Under the pieces are notes generated by a model, which did no database searches, was not told where the DNA came from, and worked only from the letters and a program-made list of their open reading frames with translations. Below, one piece after another: positions 17,065 to 26,513 of a stretch of 64,000 nucleotides of DNA. Location: NCBI GenBank assembly GCA_017445585.1, contig JAFSTX010000033.1, forward strand, positions 1 to 64,000. The letters are read 5' to 3'. Numbering within the stretch: the stretch's first letter is position 1; the number at the start of each line of letters is the position of its first letter. The translations under genes and the position numbers were made by a program. The DNA comes from Lachnospiraceae bacterium. GTDB lineage: Bacteria; Bacillota; Clostridia; Lachnospirales; Lachnospiraceae.

Positions 17065-18246
17065 ATGGCTCTTACGGAATCCAGAATCACAGACGGAACT
17101 CTCACAATCAGCATGATCGGAAGAGTGGATTCGACCAATGCGGCTGCCTTTTCTGCCGAAGCAGAGCAGATCATCTCGGGCGGCGGCTTTGACAGCCTCA
17201 TTCTCGATGCCGAGAAGCTGGACTATATCTCCAGTGCCGGACTTCGTGTGGTGCTCAGCCTGCGCAAAAAGTTCCCGACTCTCCGCATAATAGGCGTCAA
17301 TCCCGACGTGTACGAGATCTTCGAGATGACGGGCTTTACCGAGATGATACAGATAGAAAAGGCATACAGACGTCTCAGCGTGGATGGCTGCGAAGTCATC
17401 GGACGTGGAGCAAACGGAGAAGTCTACAGACTTGATCCCGATACGATCATCAAGGTCTACCTGAATTCGGATGCGCTGCCCGATATACAGAGGGAGAGAG
17501 AACTGGCACGCAGGGCCTTCGTACTCGGCGTCCCGACCGCCATCCCCTACGATGTGGTCAAGGTCGGCGACAGCTACGGCTCAGTCTTTGAACTCCTGAA
17601 TTCCGAGTCTTTTGCAAAGATCCTCTCGCACTCTCCGGAGCGCTTTGACGAGATCATGGATATGTATGTGGATCTCCTCCTTAAGATTCATTCCACTAAG
17701 GTCCTGCCGGAGGATATGCCCGATATGAGAGAGGTCGCTCTGGACTGGGTCGATTATCTCAGGGATTATCTCCCCGCGGATATCTGGGACAGACTTCACA
17801 ATCTCGTAGAAGCGGTTCCTGTCAGGCATACCATGATGCATGGCGACTATCATCTTAAGAACGTCATGCTCCAGGACGGCGAGGCACTGCTCATAGACAT
17901 GGATACGCTCTGCCAGGGCGATCCTGTATTTGAATTCGGTTCCATTTTTAATGCTTATATAGGCTTTTCCGCGCTCGACCACGGCCAGTGCCAGAAATTT
18001 ATGGGTATACCGTATGATCTGGCCGTTCGGGTGTGGCACCGTACGCTTACGGGATACTTCGGCACGGACGATCCCGAGATCCTGCGGCGCGCCGAGGAGC
18101 GCTCGCAGCTCGTGGGCTTCGTCAGACTTATGAGGCGCAGCATCCGCAGGGGAGGACTGACAAAGGAGCCCGAGGCTGTGGAGTATTACAAAGAACAGAT
18201 CATAAGGCTTGTCGGAAGTATAGAAAGCCTGTCCTTTGATGCATAA
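17065..18246 (+). CDS. STAS domain fused to an aminoglycoside-phosphotransferase-like kinase
   Basis: Two domains in 393 residues. Residues 1-105 form a STAS domain like anti-sigma factor antagonists (SpoIIAA/RsbV); LDYISSAGLRVVLSL carries Ser56/Ser57 at the site phosphorylated in that family. Residues 110-390 resemble choline/aminoglycoside phosphotransferases: an ATP loop (VIGRGANGEVYRL), an Ile-Lys-Val lysine, the catalytic HGDYHLKN (259-266) and metal-binding IDMDT. The kinase substrate is unknown, and the STAS part may regulate it or bind a partner. The tkt start lies 10 bp after its stop, so both are probably one transcript. Confidence 0.8.
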   Translation: MALTESRITDGTLTISMIGRVDSTNAAAFSAEAEQIISGGGFDSLILDAEKLDYISSAGLRVVLSLRKKFPTLRIIGVNPDVYEIFEMTGFTEMIQIEKAYRRLSVDGCEVIGRGANGEVYRLDPDTIIKVYLNSDALPDIQRERELARRAFVLGVPTAIPYDVVKVGDSYGSVFELLNSESFAKILSHSPERFDEIMDMYVDLLLKIHSTKVLPEDMPDMREVALDWVDYLRDYLPADIWDRLHNLVEAVPVRHTMMHGDYHLKNVMLQDGEALLIDMDTLCQGDPVFEFGSIFNAYIGFSALDHGQCQKFMGIPYDLAVRVWHRTLTGYFGTDDPEILRRAEERSQLVGFVRLMRRSIRRGGLTKEPEAVEYYKEQIIRLVGSIESLSFDA

Positions 18247-18256
18247 GGAGGCAATC

Positions 18257-20239
18257 ATGAGAGAAACAGATAACAAGGCTGTAAATGCCATCAGGATTCT
18301 TTCGGCGGACATGATACAGAAGGCCGTCTCAGGACATCCGGGACTGCCGCTCGGTGCTGCGCCTGCAGCTTTTGAACTCTGGGCGCGTCATATGCTCCAT
18401 AACCCTTCTGATCCCCTCTGGCCCAACCGAGACCGTTTCATACTCTCCGGCGGCCATGGATCGGCGATGCTTTACAGCCTGCTGCACCTCTTTGGGTACG
18501 GACTGACTGTTGAGGACCTGAAAGGCTTCCGCCAGGCGGGCTCCCTGACTCCCGGCCATCCCGAATATGGCCACACGGTCGGAGTCGAGGCTACCACGGG
18601 ACCGCTCGGAGCAGGTATGGGTATGAGCGTGGGCATGGCGATAGCGGAGGCTCACCTTGCAGCCGTATTTAACAAGCCCGGCTTTCCCGTATTTGATCAC
18701 TACGTTTTTGCGCTCGGCGGAGACGGCTGCATGATGGAGGGCATCTCCTCGGAGGCTTTCTCGCTCGCGGGGACGCTCGGCCTCTCCAAACTCATCATCA
18801 TCTATGATTCGAACAGGATCTCCATCGAGGGCAGCACCGATATAGCTTTTACGGAGGATGTGATGAAACGCATGGAGGCCTTCGGCTTCCAGACGATCGA
18901 CGTTCCGGACGGCAACGACCTGGCTGCGATCGGTGCGGCTATCGAAGAGGCGAAGGCCGATACGATGAGGCCTTCCTTCATCCGCATACACACCGTGATC
19001 GGATACGGATGCCCCGACAAGCAGGGCAGAGCCGTCGCTCACGGCGAGCCTCTCGGCGAGGAGAACATCGCTGCAATGCGCGATTTCCTCGGATGGGAGA
19101 GTAAAGAAGCGTTTTATGTGCCCGAAGAAGTATATACATATGTCAGGGGCTTCACGGTCAGAGGTTCGGGAGCCGAAGAAAAATGGCAGGAGATGATGGA
19201 AAAGTACTTCGAGACCTATCCGGCCATGAGGGAGCTCTGGGACGAGTTCTTCACAAAGGACCGCACCCGTGAACTGCTCGAGGATACCGCGCTCTGGTCC
19301 GTGGATGACAAGCCCGTCGCATCCCGCGCCTCATCCGGCACGATGATAGCGAGGATGGCGGACCGTATCCCTTCACTGATCGGAGGGTCCGCGGATCTGG
19401 CCCCTTCGAACAAGACTTACATGAAGGACAAGGGCGATTTCTCCAGAGAAAACTATCTCGGCAGGAATCTCCATTTCGGAGTCAGAGAGCTGGCCATGGG
19501 CGCCATCGGCAACGGTATGGCACTGTCCGGTTTGAGACCGTATCTGGGCACGTTCTTCGTCTTTAGTGATTATCTCAAGCCCATGATCCGTCTGGCCGCC
19601 ATCATGAAGCTTCCCGTGACTTATGTCATGACTCACGACAGCATAGGCGTCGGAGAGGACGGACCTACGCACCAGCCCATAGAGCAGCTTGCGGCTATGC
19701 GCGCCATGCCGGGGATTGACGTAATCAGACCTGCGGATGCAGCAGAGACCGCGGCCGCCTGGTATCTGGCGGCGACGAGCAATGATCACCCGGTCATGCT
19801 CGTGCTCACCAGACAGAATCTGCCCAGAGTGTGCAGCGACGGCAAAAAGGCCCTGAAGGGCGCATATATCGTCGCTGACTCCTCCAAGGTCGTGCCCGAT
19901 GCTATCATCATCGCCACAGGCTCGGAGGTAGCTCCTTCACTCGAAGCGAGGAGACTTCTCAGACAGCGCGGTATCGACGCCAGAGTAGTCAGTATGCCTT
20001 GCACGCAGATCTTTGACGCGCAGGATGCGGAGTACCGCGAGCATGTGCTGCCTTCCGAAGTCAGGGCCAGAGTGGCCGTCGAGGCGCTCAGTACCTTCGG
20101 CTGGGAGAAATACGTCGGACTTGACGGAGCGGTCGTGGGTATGACGGGCTTCGGAGCCTCGGCGCCTGCCGGAACGCTTTTTGAGAAGTACGGTTTCACT
20201 GCAGAGCATATCGCCAGGACCGTCGAAGATATAATGTGA
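18257..20239 (+). CDS. tkt: Transketolase
   Basis: Thiamine-diphosphate enzyme of 660 residues, full length, which moves two-carbon units between sugar phosphates in the non-oxidative pentose phosphate pathway. Visible motifs are the N-terminal SGHPGLPLGAAP, the ThDP/metal motif GGDGCMMEGISSEAFSLAG, and THDSIGVGEDGPTHQPIEQLA in the pyrimidine domain. AAGGAGG precedes the ATG at 18257; an in-frame ATG at 18236 overlaps the previous gene and lacks a site. Ends in an intrinsic terminator. Confidence 0.96.
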   Translation: MRETDNKAVNAIRILSADMIQKAVSGHPGLPLGAAPAAFELWARHMLHNPSDPLWPNRDRFILSGGHGSAMLYSLLHLFGYGLTVEDLKGFRQAGSLTPGHPEYGHTVGVEATTGPLGAGMGMSVGMAIAEAHLAAVFNKPGFPVFDHYVFALGGDGCMMEGISSEAFSLAGTLGLSKLIIIYDSNRISIEGSTDIAFTEDVMKRMEAFGFQTIDVPDGNDLAAIGAAIEEAKADTMRPSFIRIHTVIGYGCPDKQGRAVAHGEPLGEENIAAMRDFLGWESKEAFYVPEEVYTYVRGFTVRGSGAEEKWQEMMEKYFETYPAMRELWDEFFTKDRTRELLEDTALWSVDDKPVASRASSGTMIARMADRIPSLIGGSADLAPSNKTYMKDKGDFSRENYLGRNLHFGVRELAMGAIGNGMALSGLRPYLGTFFVFSDYLKPMIRLAAIMKLPVTYVMTHDSIGVGEDGPTHQPIEQLAAMRAMPGIDVIRPADAAETAAAWYLAATSNDHPVMLVLTRQNLPRVCSDGKKALKGAYIVADSSKVVPDAIIIATGSEVAPSLEARRLLRQRGIDARVVSMPCTQIFDAQDAEYREHVLPSEVRARVAVEALSTFGWEKYVGLDGAVVGMTGFGASAPAGTLFEKYGFTAEHIARTVEDIM

Positions 20240-20248
20240 TGTTACTGC

Positions 20249-20275
20249 GGGGCAGCCGGAGGGCTGCCCCTTTTT
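20249..20275 (+). terminator. Terminator after tkt, abutting the next ribosome site
   Basis: Perfect stem GGGGCAGCC/GGCTGCCCC with a tight loop and TTTTT. The T-run touches GGAG of the following gene. Confidence 0.88.
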
Positions 20276-20285
20276 GGAGAATGAT

Positions 20286-21557
20286 ATGAAAGTGATCGTG
20301 GTCGGAGGCGGCGCGGCAGGGCTTGCTGCGGCCATCTCCGCGGCGGGAGAGGGCGCACAGGTGCTGCTCCTCGAGAAAAACGAAAAGCTCGGCAGGAAGA
20401 TCTACATCACCGGCAAGGGCAGATGCAATCTCACGAATGCCTGCGATGACGACGAATTCTTCCGCCATATCATGCGCAATCCGAGATTCATGTATTCCTC
20501 TTACCGCTCCTTTTCGTGCCGCGATATGATGGAGCTGCTGGAGAGCGCCGGCCTCCGCCTCAAAGTGGAACGCGGCAGCAGAGTCTTCCCTGCGAGCGAT
20601 CACGCTTCAGACGTGACCAGGACGCTCGGTAGGATCGCAGCAGGGCGCGGTGTCGGGATCAGACTTAATACCGCAGTCAGGAACCTGATCATAGAAGACG
20701 GGATCTGCCGCGGAGTAAAGACGGCGGAGGGCGATATGAGTGCCGACCGCGTGATCGTGGCTACAGGCGGTCTTAGCTATCCATCCACAGGCTCGACCGG
20801 AGACGGATACAAGTGGGCGAGAGCCGCGGGACACGATGTCAGGGAGCTTTTTCCCTCACTCGTGCCGCTGGCTGCTGCTGTTGACGGAGGATGGGACATC
20901 GCCTCCATGGCTGGGCTTTCCCCGAGGAATGTCACGCTGACCCTGATCCGCGGCAAAAAGCGAACCCGGAGTGAGATCGGAGAGATGCTTTTCACGCATG
21001 AAGGAATCAGCGGTCCGCTTGTGCTGACTCTCAGCTCTATGATCTCGGGAGAGGACCTGAGCGGAATGAGGCTTGAACTTGACTGGAAGCCGGCGCTCAG
21101 CGAGGATGAGCTTGATGCGAGGCTCCTGAGGGAGTTTGATGCTGCGCCGAAGAAATCTCTGAAAAATGTAATGAGATCGCTTCTGCCGGAGAGTGCTGTG
21201 ATGCCTGTGCTCAGCCAGTCCGAAACGGATCCCGACGCGCCCGCGGCTGAAGTGACGAAGGCCGCCAGGCTGTCGCTCCTGCATGCACTCAAATCTTTCC
21301 GCCTGAAGATAAAGGGACTTGGCCCGATGGAAGGCGCTGTGATCACACGAGGCGGGATAGACACGAGACAGATCGATCCTGCGACCATGGAGTCAAAGCT
21401 GATAAAGGGCCTGTTTTTTGCCGGGGAAGTGCTGGATGTGGACGCCACCACGGGAGGTTTCAATCTTCAGATAGCCTGGACCACGGGCTGGGCGGCGGGA
21501 GCCGCGGCAGGAAGGATCCTGCAGGGACAGGATAAGCAGACATTTTATACAGAATAA
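20286..21557 (+). CDS. BaiN/HI0933-family FAD-dependent oxidoreductase
   Basis: Flavoprotein of 423 residues. The Rossmann FAD motif VIVVGGGAAGLAAAI is at the N-terminus; GRKIYITGKGRCNLTN and the late FFAGEVLDVDATTGGFNLQIAWTTG are family signatures. Members are annotated as NAD(P)/FAD-dependent or aminoacetone oxidases; BaiN acts on bile-acid intermediates in some gut Clostridia, but this cannot be assumed. GGAG 6 nt upstream favours ATG 20286 over an in-frame TTG at 20274. 28 bp separate it from cmk. Confidence 0.85.
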   Translation: MKVIVVGGGAAGLAAAISAAGEGAQVLLLEKNEKLGRKIYITGKGRCNLTNACDDDEFFRHIMRNPRFMYSSYRSFSCRDMMELLESAGLRLKVERGSRVFPASDHASDVTRTLGRIAAGRGVGIRLNTAVRNLIIEDGICRGVKTAEGDMSADRVIVATGGLSYPSTGSTGDGYKWARAAGHDVRELFPSLVPLAAAVDGGWDIASMAGLSPRNVTLTLIRGKKRTRSEIGEMLFTHEGISGPLVLTLSSMISGEDLSGMRLELDWKPALSEDELDARLLREFDAAPKKSLKNVMRSLLPESAVMPVLSQSETDPDAPAAEVTKAARLSLLHALKSFRLKIKGLGPMEGAVITRGGIDTRQIDPATMESKLIKGLFFAGEVLDVDATTGGFNLQIAWTTGWAAGAAAGRILQGQDKQTFYTE

Positions 21558-21585
21558 TCAGACAGTTATTGAAGGAGTTTCTGAC

Positions 21586-22257
21586 ATGAATGCAAACATT
21601 GCGATAGACGGGCCCGCAGGTGCGGGCAAAAGCACCATAGCAAAGCGTCTGGCCGCAAGGCTGGGACTGCTGTACGTGGACACCGGAGCTATGTACAGGG
21701 CGCTGGCGGTTTTCTTCCTGCGCAGGGGACTGGAGCGCTCTGACGAGGAAGGGATCTCGCAGGCAGTAGCTGATGCCGACGTGACTATAAGGTACGAGGA
21801 CGGATCGCAGCAGGTATACCTGAACGGGGAGAATGTCACGGGGCTGCTGAGGACTGAGGAGACGGGCAATATGGCATCGGCATCGTCCGCGTACGGCGCG
21901 GTGCGCGCGAGGCTTCTGGACCTGCAGAGACTGCTCGCACGCGAGAGTGCCGTGGTCATGGACGGACGCGATATAGGTACGGTCATCCTGCCGGATGCCC
22001 TCCTTAAGATATATCTGACAGCGAGTGTAGAGGAACGCGCCCGCCGCAGGATCGCCGAGCTTGAGGCTGGAGGCGGCAGTGTGGATCCGGACCAGATCCG
22101 CAGAGATATAGAAGAGCGCGACCGGAGGGACATGAACCGTGCCGTCGCTCCGCTGCGTCAGGCCGAGGACGCCGTGCTCGTGGACAGCTCGGATATGACC
22201 ATCGATGAGGTAGTCGGGACCATAGCCGCCCTGTATGAGGAAAGATGCCGGAGATAA
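21586..22257 (+). CDS. cmk: Cytidylate kinase
   Basis: Phosphorylates CMP and dCMP with ATP. 223 residues with P-loop IDGPAGAGKSTIAKRLA, the YVDTGAMYRALA motif and VVMDGRDIGTVILPDA. Its 3' end overlaps ispH by 13 bp. The order cmk-ispH-S1 protein is widely conserved in Clostridia. GAAGGAG precedes the start. Confidence 0.95.
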   Translation: MNANIAIDGPAGAGKSTIAKRLAARLGLLYVDTGAMYRALAVFFLRRGLERSDEEGISQAVADADVTIRYEDGSQQVYLNGENVTGLLRTEETGNMASASSAYGAVRARLLDLQRLLARESAVVMDGRDIGTVILPDALLKIYLTASVEERARRRIAELEAGGGSVDPDQIRRDIEERDRRDMNRAVAPLRQAEDAVLVDSSDMTIDEVVGTIAALYEERCRR

Positions 22258-23099
22258 TACTTGCAAAGACAGCGGGTTTCTGCTTCGGAGTGACCAGAGC
22301 CGTGAACATGGTACGCGGACTGCTGGATGATCCGGAAGTCATAAAGCCCATATATACCTACGGCCCAATCATTCACAACGACCAGGTGGTGGATGAACTG
22401 TGTGCGCTCGGCGCGGTGCCTGTCACCGAGGAGGAAGCTGAGAAGCTGCCTGCCGGATCGGTTCTCGTGATCAGATCCCACGGGATCGGCAGGGATGCGC
22501 TGTGCGATCTTGAATCGCGGGGCCTTCGCATCGTTGATGCGACTTGTCCTTTTGTCAAAAAGATCCACCGCATAGTCAGCGAAGCATCAGATAGGGGGCA
22601 GACGGTGATCATCGCCGGTGATCCGGACCATCCGGAGGTGCGCGGAATCAAAGCCTGGAGCGGGCATGATACCTTTATCGTACCGGATCCGGAGGCGGCG
22701 AAACGGCTTCCTATGCTGAAAAGTGCGGAAATAGTAGCTCAAACGACATTTAATTGTGAATTTTTTCAAAAAATAGTTGAAAATATCAGGACTAAATGCT
22801 ACGATACCTCTGTTATGAACACAATTTGCAGTGCTACACAGGAAAGACAGCAGGAGGCGAGATCGATCGCTTCCCGGGTAGATGCAATGATAGTGGTTGG
22901 CGGCAGGCACAGCTCCAATTCACAAAAGCTATTCCATATCTGTAGGGATGTCTGTGAGCATACGTTCTTCGTTGAGAAGGCGTCGGATCTTGGAGACATT
23001 AGTCTCCCTGATGCGCGGAGCATTGGCATAACAGCCGGGGCGAGTACGCCGGGCAATATCATCCGGGAGGTTTTGATCAATGTCAGAACAAACTTTTGA
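22245..23099 (+). CDS. ispH: 4-hydroxy-3-methylbut-2-enyl diphosphate reductase
   Basis: Iron-sulfur enzyme of 284 residues that makes IPP and DMAPP in the last step of the MEP isoprenoid pathway. The three cluster cysteines are visible in AGFCFGV, DATCPFVKK and NTICSATQERQ. It overlaps cmk by 13 bp and the S1 gene by 20 bp, so translation is tightly coupled. In many Clostridia IspH and the S1 protein are one fused polypeptide; here they are two overlapping reading frames. Confidence 0.95.
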   Translation: MPEIILAKTAGFCFGVTRAVNMVRGLLDDPEVIKPIYTYGPIIHNDQVVDELCALGAVPVTEEEAEKLPAGSVLVIRSHGIGRDALCDLESRGLRIVDATCPFVKKIHRIVSEASDRGQTVIIAGDPDHPEVRGIKAWSGHDTFIVPDPEAAKRLPMLKSAEIVAQTTFNCEFFQKIVENIRTKCYDTSVMNTICSATQERQQEARSIASRVDAMIVVGGRHSSNSQKLFHICRDVCEHTFFVEKASDLGDISLPDARSIGITAGASTPGNIIREVLINVRTNF

Positions 23100-24288
23100 A
23101 GAATTACTAAACGAAGAAGGCGCTATCAACCGTATCCACAATGGTGCCGTGGTTACTGGAACGGTTATTGACGTCAAGGAAAACGAGGCAGTCCTGAACA
23201 TCGGCTACAAGGCAGATGGTATTCTCCCTAAGTTTGAGTATACCAGTGACCCTCAGGTTAGTCTCACCGAAGCGCTGCATGTGGGCGATCAGCTCGATGT
23301 GAAGGTCCTCAAGGTCAATGACGGAGACGGCCAGGTGGCTCTCTCCTACAAGAGACTTTCCCAGGACCGCAGCAACAAGATCCTTGAGGAGGCCTTCGAG
23401 AACAAGACCGTTCTGACCGGTAAGGTTGTGAAGGTCGTCTCCGCAGGTCTCACTGTTGAGTGCGAGGGTGTTCAGGTCTTTGTGCCTGCCAGCCTTGTTT
23501 CCGATACTTTCGAGAGGAATCTCGAGAAGTACATGGATCAGGACATCGAGTTCGTACTCACCGAGTACAATCCCAGGAAGCGCCGCATAGTGGGCGATCG
23601 CAAGCAGCTCATCACCGAGAGGAAGGCTGCCGCCCTCAAGGACCTGCTCGACCGTATCGCAGTCGGACAGATCGTCACCGGCAAGGTCAAGAATCTCACT
23701 GATTTCGGTGCCTTTATCGATCTTGGCGGAGCCGACGGACTGCTCCATATATCCGAGATGACCTGGGGACGCATCGACAATCCCAGAAAGCTCTTTAAGG
23801 TCGGACAGGAGGTCGAGACCTATGTTAAGGAGATCAACGCCGAGGAAGGCCGCATAGCCCTCTCCGCGAAGTTCCCCGACAAGAATCCCTGGACCGAGGA
23901 CAGCCCTTACAGCGCCGGCAAGACCGTTACCGGCAAGGTGGTCCGCATGACCGAGTACGGCGCATTTGTAGAGCTCGAGCCCTGCATCGACGCCCTTCTG
24001 CATGTATCCCAGATCGCTCACGAGCGCGTGGAGAAGCCTTCTGACGTTCTTAAGGCCGGTCAGGAGATTACTGCTCAGGTCATAGACTACAACCCCGAGG
24101 AGAGAAAGATCAGCATCAGCATGAAGGCTCTTCTTCCCGCTCCCGAGGCTGCTCCCAGATCCAAGGCTCCCGCTTCCGACGAGGCTGCACCTGAGATTCC
24201 TGCCGAGGATATCCCCGAGGCTACGGTGGAGATCCCCGCAGAGGTCGCCGAGGCGGTTGCCAAGGCAGAAGAGGGCGAAAACAACTGA
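23080..24288 (+). CDS. rpsA: S1 RNA-binding domain protein (ribosomal protein S1-like)
   Basis: RNA-binding protein of 402 residues with four S1 motifs (about 15-90, 100-170, 185-258 and 275-345). The third contains GKVKNLTDFGAFIDLGGADGLLHISEMTWG, the fourth a similar TEYGAFVELEPCIDALLHVSQIAHE. A low-complexity Ala/Pro/Glu tail of about 55 residues follows. Gram-positive S1 homologues are shorter than the six-domain E. coli protein and have looser ribosome roles. It starts inside the end of ispH. Confidence 0.9.
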   Translation: MSEQTFEELLNEEGAINRIHNGAVVTGTVIDVKENEAVLNIGYKADGILPKFEYTSDPQVSLTEALHVGDQLDVKVLKVNDGDGQVALSYKRLSQDRSNKILEEAFENKTVLTGKVVKVVSAGLTVECEGVQVFVPASLVSDTFERNLEKYMDQDIEFVLTEYNPRKRRIVGDRKQLITERKAAALKDLLDRIAVGQIVTGKVKNLTDFGAFIDLGGADGLLHISEMTWGRIDNPRKLFKVGQEVETYVKEINAEEGRIALSAKFPDKNPWTEDSPYSAGKTVTGKVVRMTEYGAFVELEPCIDALLHVSQIAHERVEKPSDVLKAGQEITAQVIDYNPEERKISISMKALLPAPEAAPRSKAPASDEAAPEIPAEDIPEATVEIPAEVAEAVAKAEEGENN

Positions 24289-24302
24289 CAGAGGAGATTT
24301 TA

Positions 24303-24968
24303 ATGAATCCTATAAAAAAGCTGCTTATTGCGGCTCTTGCAGCAGCTTGTCTGTTTTCACTGACAGGCTGCTCGCTTTTCAGTCACAGCTTTGATCCGAA
24401 GGGTACTGGCATATATATAGCTTCCGACCGCAGCGTCACGTCTGCGGAGATAACCGTTTTTGACAACAGCGCTTTTGATACGCCCAGGTATGTGGCGTCC
24501 GAGTTCGAGACCTACGCCCGTGACACCGTAAAAGCCTTTAATAAGGAAAAGGCCGGAGTCGAGGCTTACAGTGCTGACGATACCGATCAGAAGCTGCCGG
24601 CGGCCATCGAAAAGCTTGAGTTCGACGGCGATACCACTACGCTCATTCTGAAGTTCCAGGGCTTTAAGGATTATCTGGATTTCTACGGTACGACCGACGC
24701 GGTCCCCGTGCGCTCGCTTATCATCGGGAGCGTGCAGGACGGCATCTCATCCGGTCTTTCCTTTGAGCATATGCTCGATGCGGACGGCAAGGCTGTCACG
24801 GCTGCAGATGTGAAGGCTGATACCGAGTACACTCTGGTCATGATCACCGGCGATACCGAAGTTCAGTGCGAAGGCAAGATCGTATACTATTCGGATACGA
24901 TGAAGCTGACGGACAAGTACACCGTAGTCACCGGCGGCGCCGATACGGAGTTTATCATCTTCAAATAA
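24303..24968 (+). CDS. Putative lipoprotein, function unknown
   Basis: 221 residues with a lipoprotein signal: Lys-rich start, hydrophobic core rich in Ala/Leu and lipobox LTGC with Cys23. The mature part is acidic and Asp/Thr rich. It contains no catalytic motif that I recognise. Only 14 bp follow the S1 gene, so it may be read from the cmk operon. GAGGAG precedes the ATG. A hairpin follows it. Confidence 0.75.
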   Translation: MNPIKKLLIAALAAACLFSLTGCSLFSHSFDPKGTGIYIASDRSVTSAEITVFDNSAFDTPRYVASEFETYARDTVKAFNKEKAGVEAYSADDTDQKLPAAIEKLEFDGDTTTLILKFQGFKDYLDFYGTTDAVPVRSLIIGSVQDGISSGLSFEHMLDADGKAVTAADVKADTEYTLVMITGDTEVQCEGKIVYYSDTMKLTDKYTVVTGGADTEFIIFK

Positions 24969-24982
24969 TCGCGATACTTTTT

Positions 24983-25013
24983 CGTCTCGGCATGGCACGT
25001 TCATGCCGAGACG
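24983..25013 (+). terminator. Hairpin between the lipoprotein gene and glyS
   Basis: A perfect 12-bp stem, CGTCTCGGCATG/CATGCCGAGACG, is followed by TGTATTATT. The U-tract is weak, so it may be a leaky terminator. Confidence 0.6.
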
Positions 25014-25042
25014 TGTATTATTACTGCAAAGGGGAGTTCTTT

Positions 25043-26431
25043 ATGGAAAAGACAATGGAAAAGATCGTTGCCCTCGCAAAGTCGAGGGGCTTTGTTTATC
25101 CCGGCTCCGAGATCTACGGCGGACTTGCGAATACCTGGGATTACGGCAATCTGGGCGTCGAGCTTAAGAACAATATCAAAAAAGCCTGGTGGAAGAAATT
25201 CATCCAGGAGAATCCCTATAATGTCGGTCTGGACGCCGCGATCCTGATGAACCCTCAGACCTGGGTAGCTTCGGGACACCTCGGCGGTTTCTCTGATCCG
25301 CTGATGGACTGCCGCGAGTGCCACGAGCGCTTCCGTGCCGACAAGATCATCGAGGATTACTGCGCGCAGCAGGGCATAGAGCTCAAGGGTTCCGTGGACG
25401 GCTGGACCCAGGAGGAGATGAAGACTTTTATCGAGGAGCATAACGTCCCCTGCCCTACCTGCGGCAAGCACAATTTCACTGATATCCGCCAGTTCAATCT
25501 GATGTTCAAGACTTTCCAGGGCGTGACCGAGGATGCGAAGAATACCGTATATCTGCGCCCCGAGACGGCTCAGGGCATCTTCGTGAATTTCAGGAATATC
25601 CAGCGTACCTCGAGGAAGAAAGTTCCTTTCGGCATCGGACAGATCGGAAAGTCCTTCCGCAATGAGATCACCCCCGGTAACTTCATCTTCCGTACCAGAG
25701 AGTTCGAGCAGATGGAGCTGGAGTTCTTCTGCGAGCCCGGTACGGACCTCGAGTGGTTCGATTACTGGAAGAAATTCTGCTACAGTTTCCTGGTCGGACT
25801 GGGCATGAAGGAGTTTGAGCTTCGCATGAGGGATCACGATCCCGAGGAGCTTGCCTTCTACAGCAAGGGCACCACTGATTTCGAATTCCTCTTCCCCTTT
25901 GGATGGGGCGAGCTTTGGGGCGTGGCAGACCGTACCGACTATGACCTGACCCAGCATCAGAACACCTCCGGCGAGGATCTGAGCTACTTTGACGATGAGA
26001 AGGGCACCCGCTACGTACCCTACGTCATCGAGCCGTCGGTAGGCGTCGAGCGTATGCTGCTGGCTTTCTTTACCAGCGCTTATGACGAGGAAGAACTCGA
26101 GGGCGGAGACGTGCGCACCGTGCTGCATTTCCACCCGGCGCTTGCGCCGGTCAAGGTAGGCGTGCTCCCTCTGTCCAAGAAGCTCGGCGAGGGCGCCGAG
26201 AAGATATACGCCGATCTGTGCAAATACTGGAACTGCGAGTATGACGACCGAGGCAACATCGGCAAGAGATACCGCCGCCAGGACGAGATCGGTACTCCTT
26301 ACTGCGTCACTTATGACTTTGATTCGGAGACTGACGGCTGCGTGACCGTGCGTGAACGCGACTCCATGTCTCAGGAACGCGTCCCGATCGCAGAGCTGAG
26401 GGCTTATCTCGAGGAGAAGCTCGCATATTAA
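25043..26431 (+). CDS. glyS: Glycyl-tRNA synthetase, dimeric class II type
   Basis: Charges tRNA-Gly. 462 residues, the single-chain alpha2 type rather than the split GlyQ/GlyS type. Class II motif 2 ([28 protein letters not shown]) and motif 3 ([14 protein letters not shown]) are visible. Residues 85-150 include CXXC-like pairs ([16 protein letters not shown]). AAAGGGGAG precedes ATG 25043; longer in-frame versions run through the upstream hairpin and are rejected. Glycine supply for this enzyme and the gcv operon is separate in location but related in metabolism. Confidence 0.95.
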   Translation: MEKTMEKIVALAKSRGFVYPGSEIYGGLANTWDYGNLGVELKNNIKKAWWKKFIQENPYNVGLDAAILMNPQTWVASGHLGGFSDPLMDCRECHERFRADKIIEDYCAQQGIELKGSVDGWTQEEMKTFIEEHNVPCPTCGKHNFTDIRQFNLMFKTFQGVTEDAKNTVYLRPETAQGIFVNFRNIQRTSRKKVPFGIGQIGKSFRNEITPGNFIFRTREFEQMELEFFCEPGTDLEWFDYWKKFCYSFLVGLGMKEFELRMRDHDPEELAFYSKGTTDFEFLFPFGWGELWGVADRTDYDLTQHQNTSGEDLSYFDDEKGTRYVPYVIEPSVGVERMLLAFFTSAYDEEELEGGDVRTVLHFHPALAPVKVGVLPLSKKLGEGAEKIYADLCKYWNCEYDDRGNIGKRYRRQDEIGTPYCVTYDFDSETDGCVTVRERDSMSQERVPIAELRAYLEEKLAY

Positions 26432-26513
26432 GATTTCACACGGCGAGGGTTTGTCACGGAGAGAAGCTCGCGCAGCGACTGATACTTATAATCTCAAGAC
26501 TAATGGAGGAAGT

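Noticed and set aside
25001-26134. Long reading frame opposite glyS
   Set aside because: Antisense shadow; no start signal or recognisable product.
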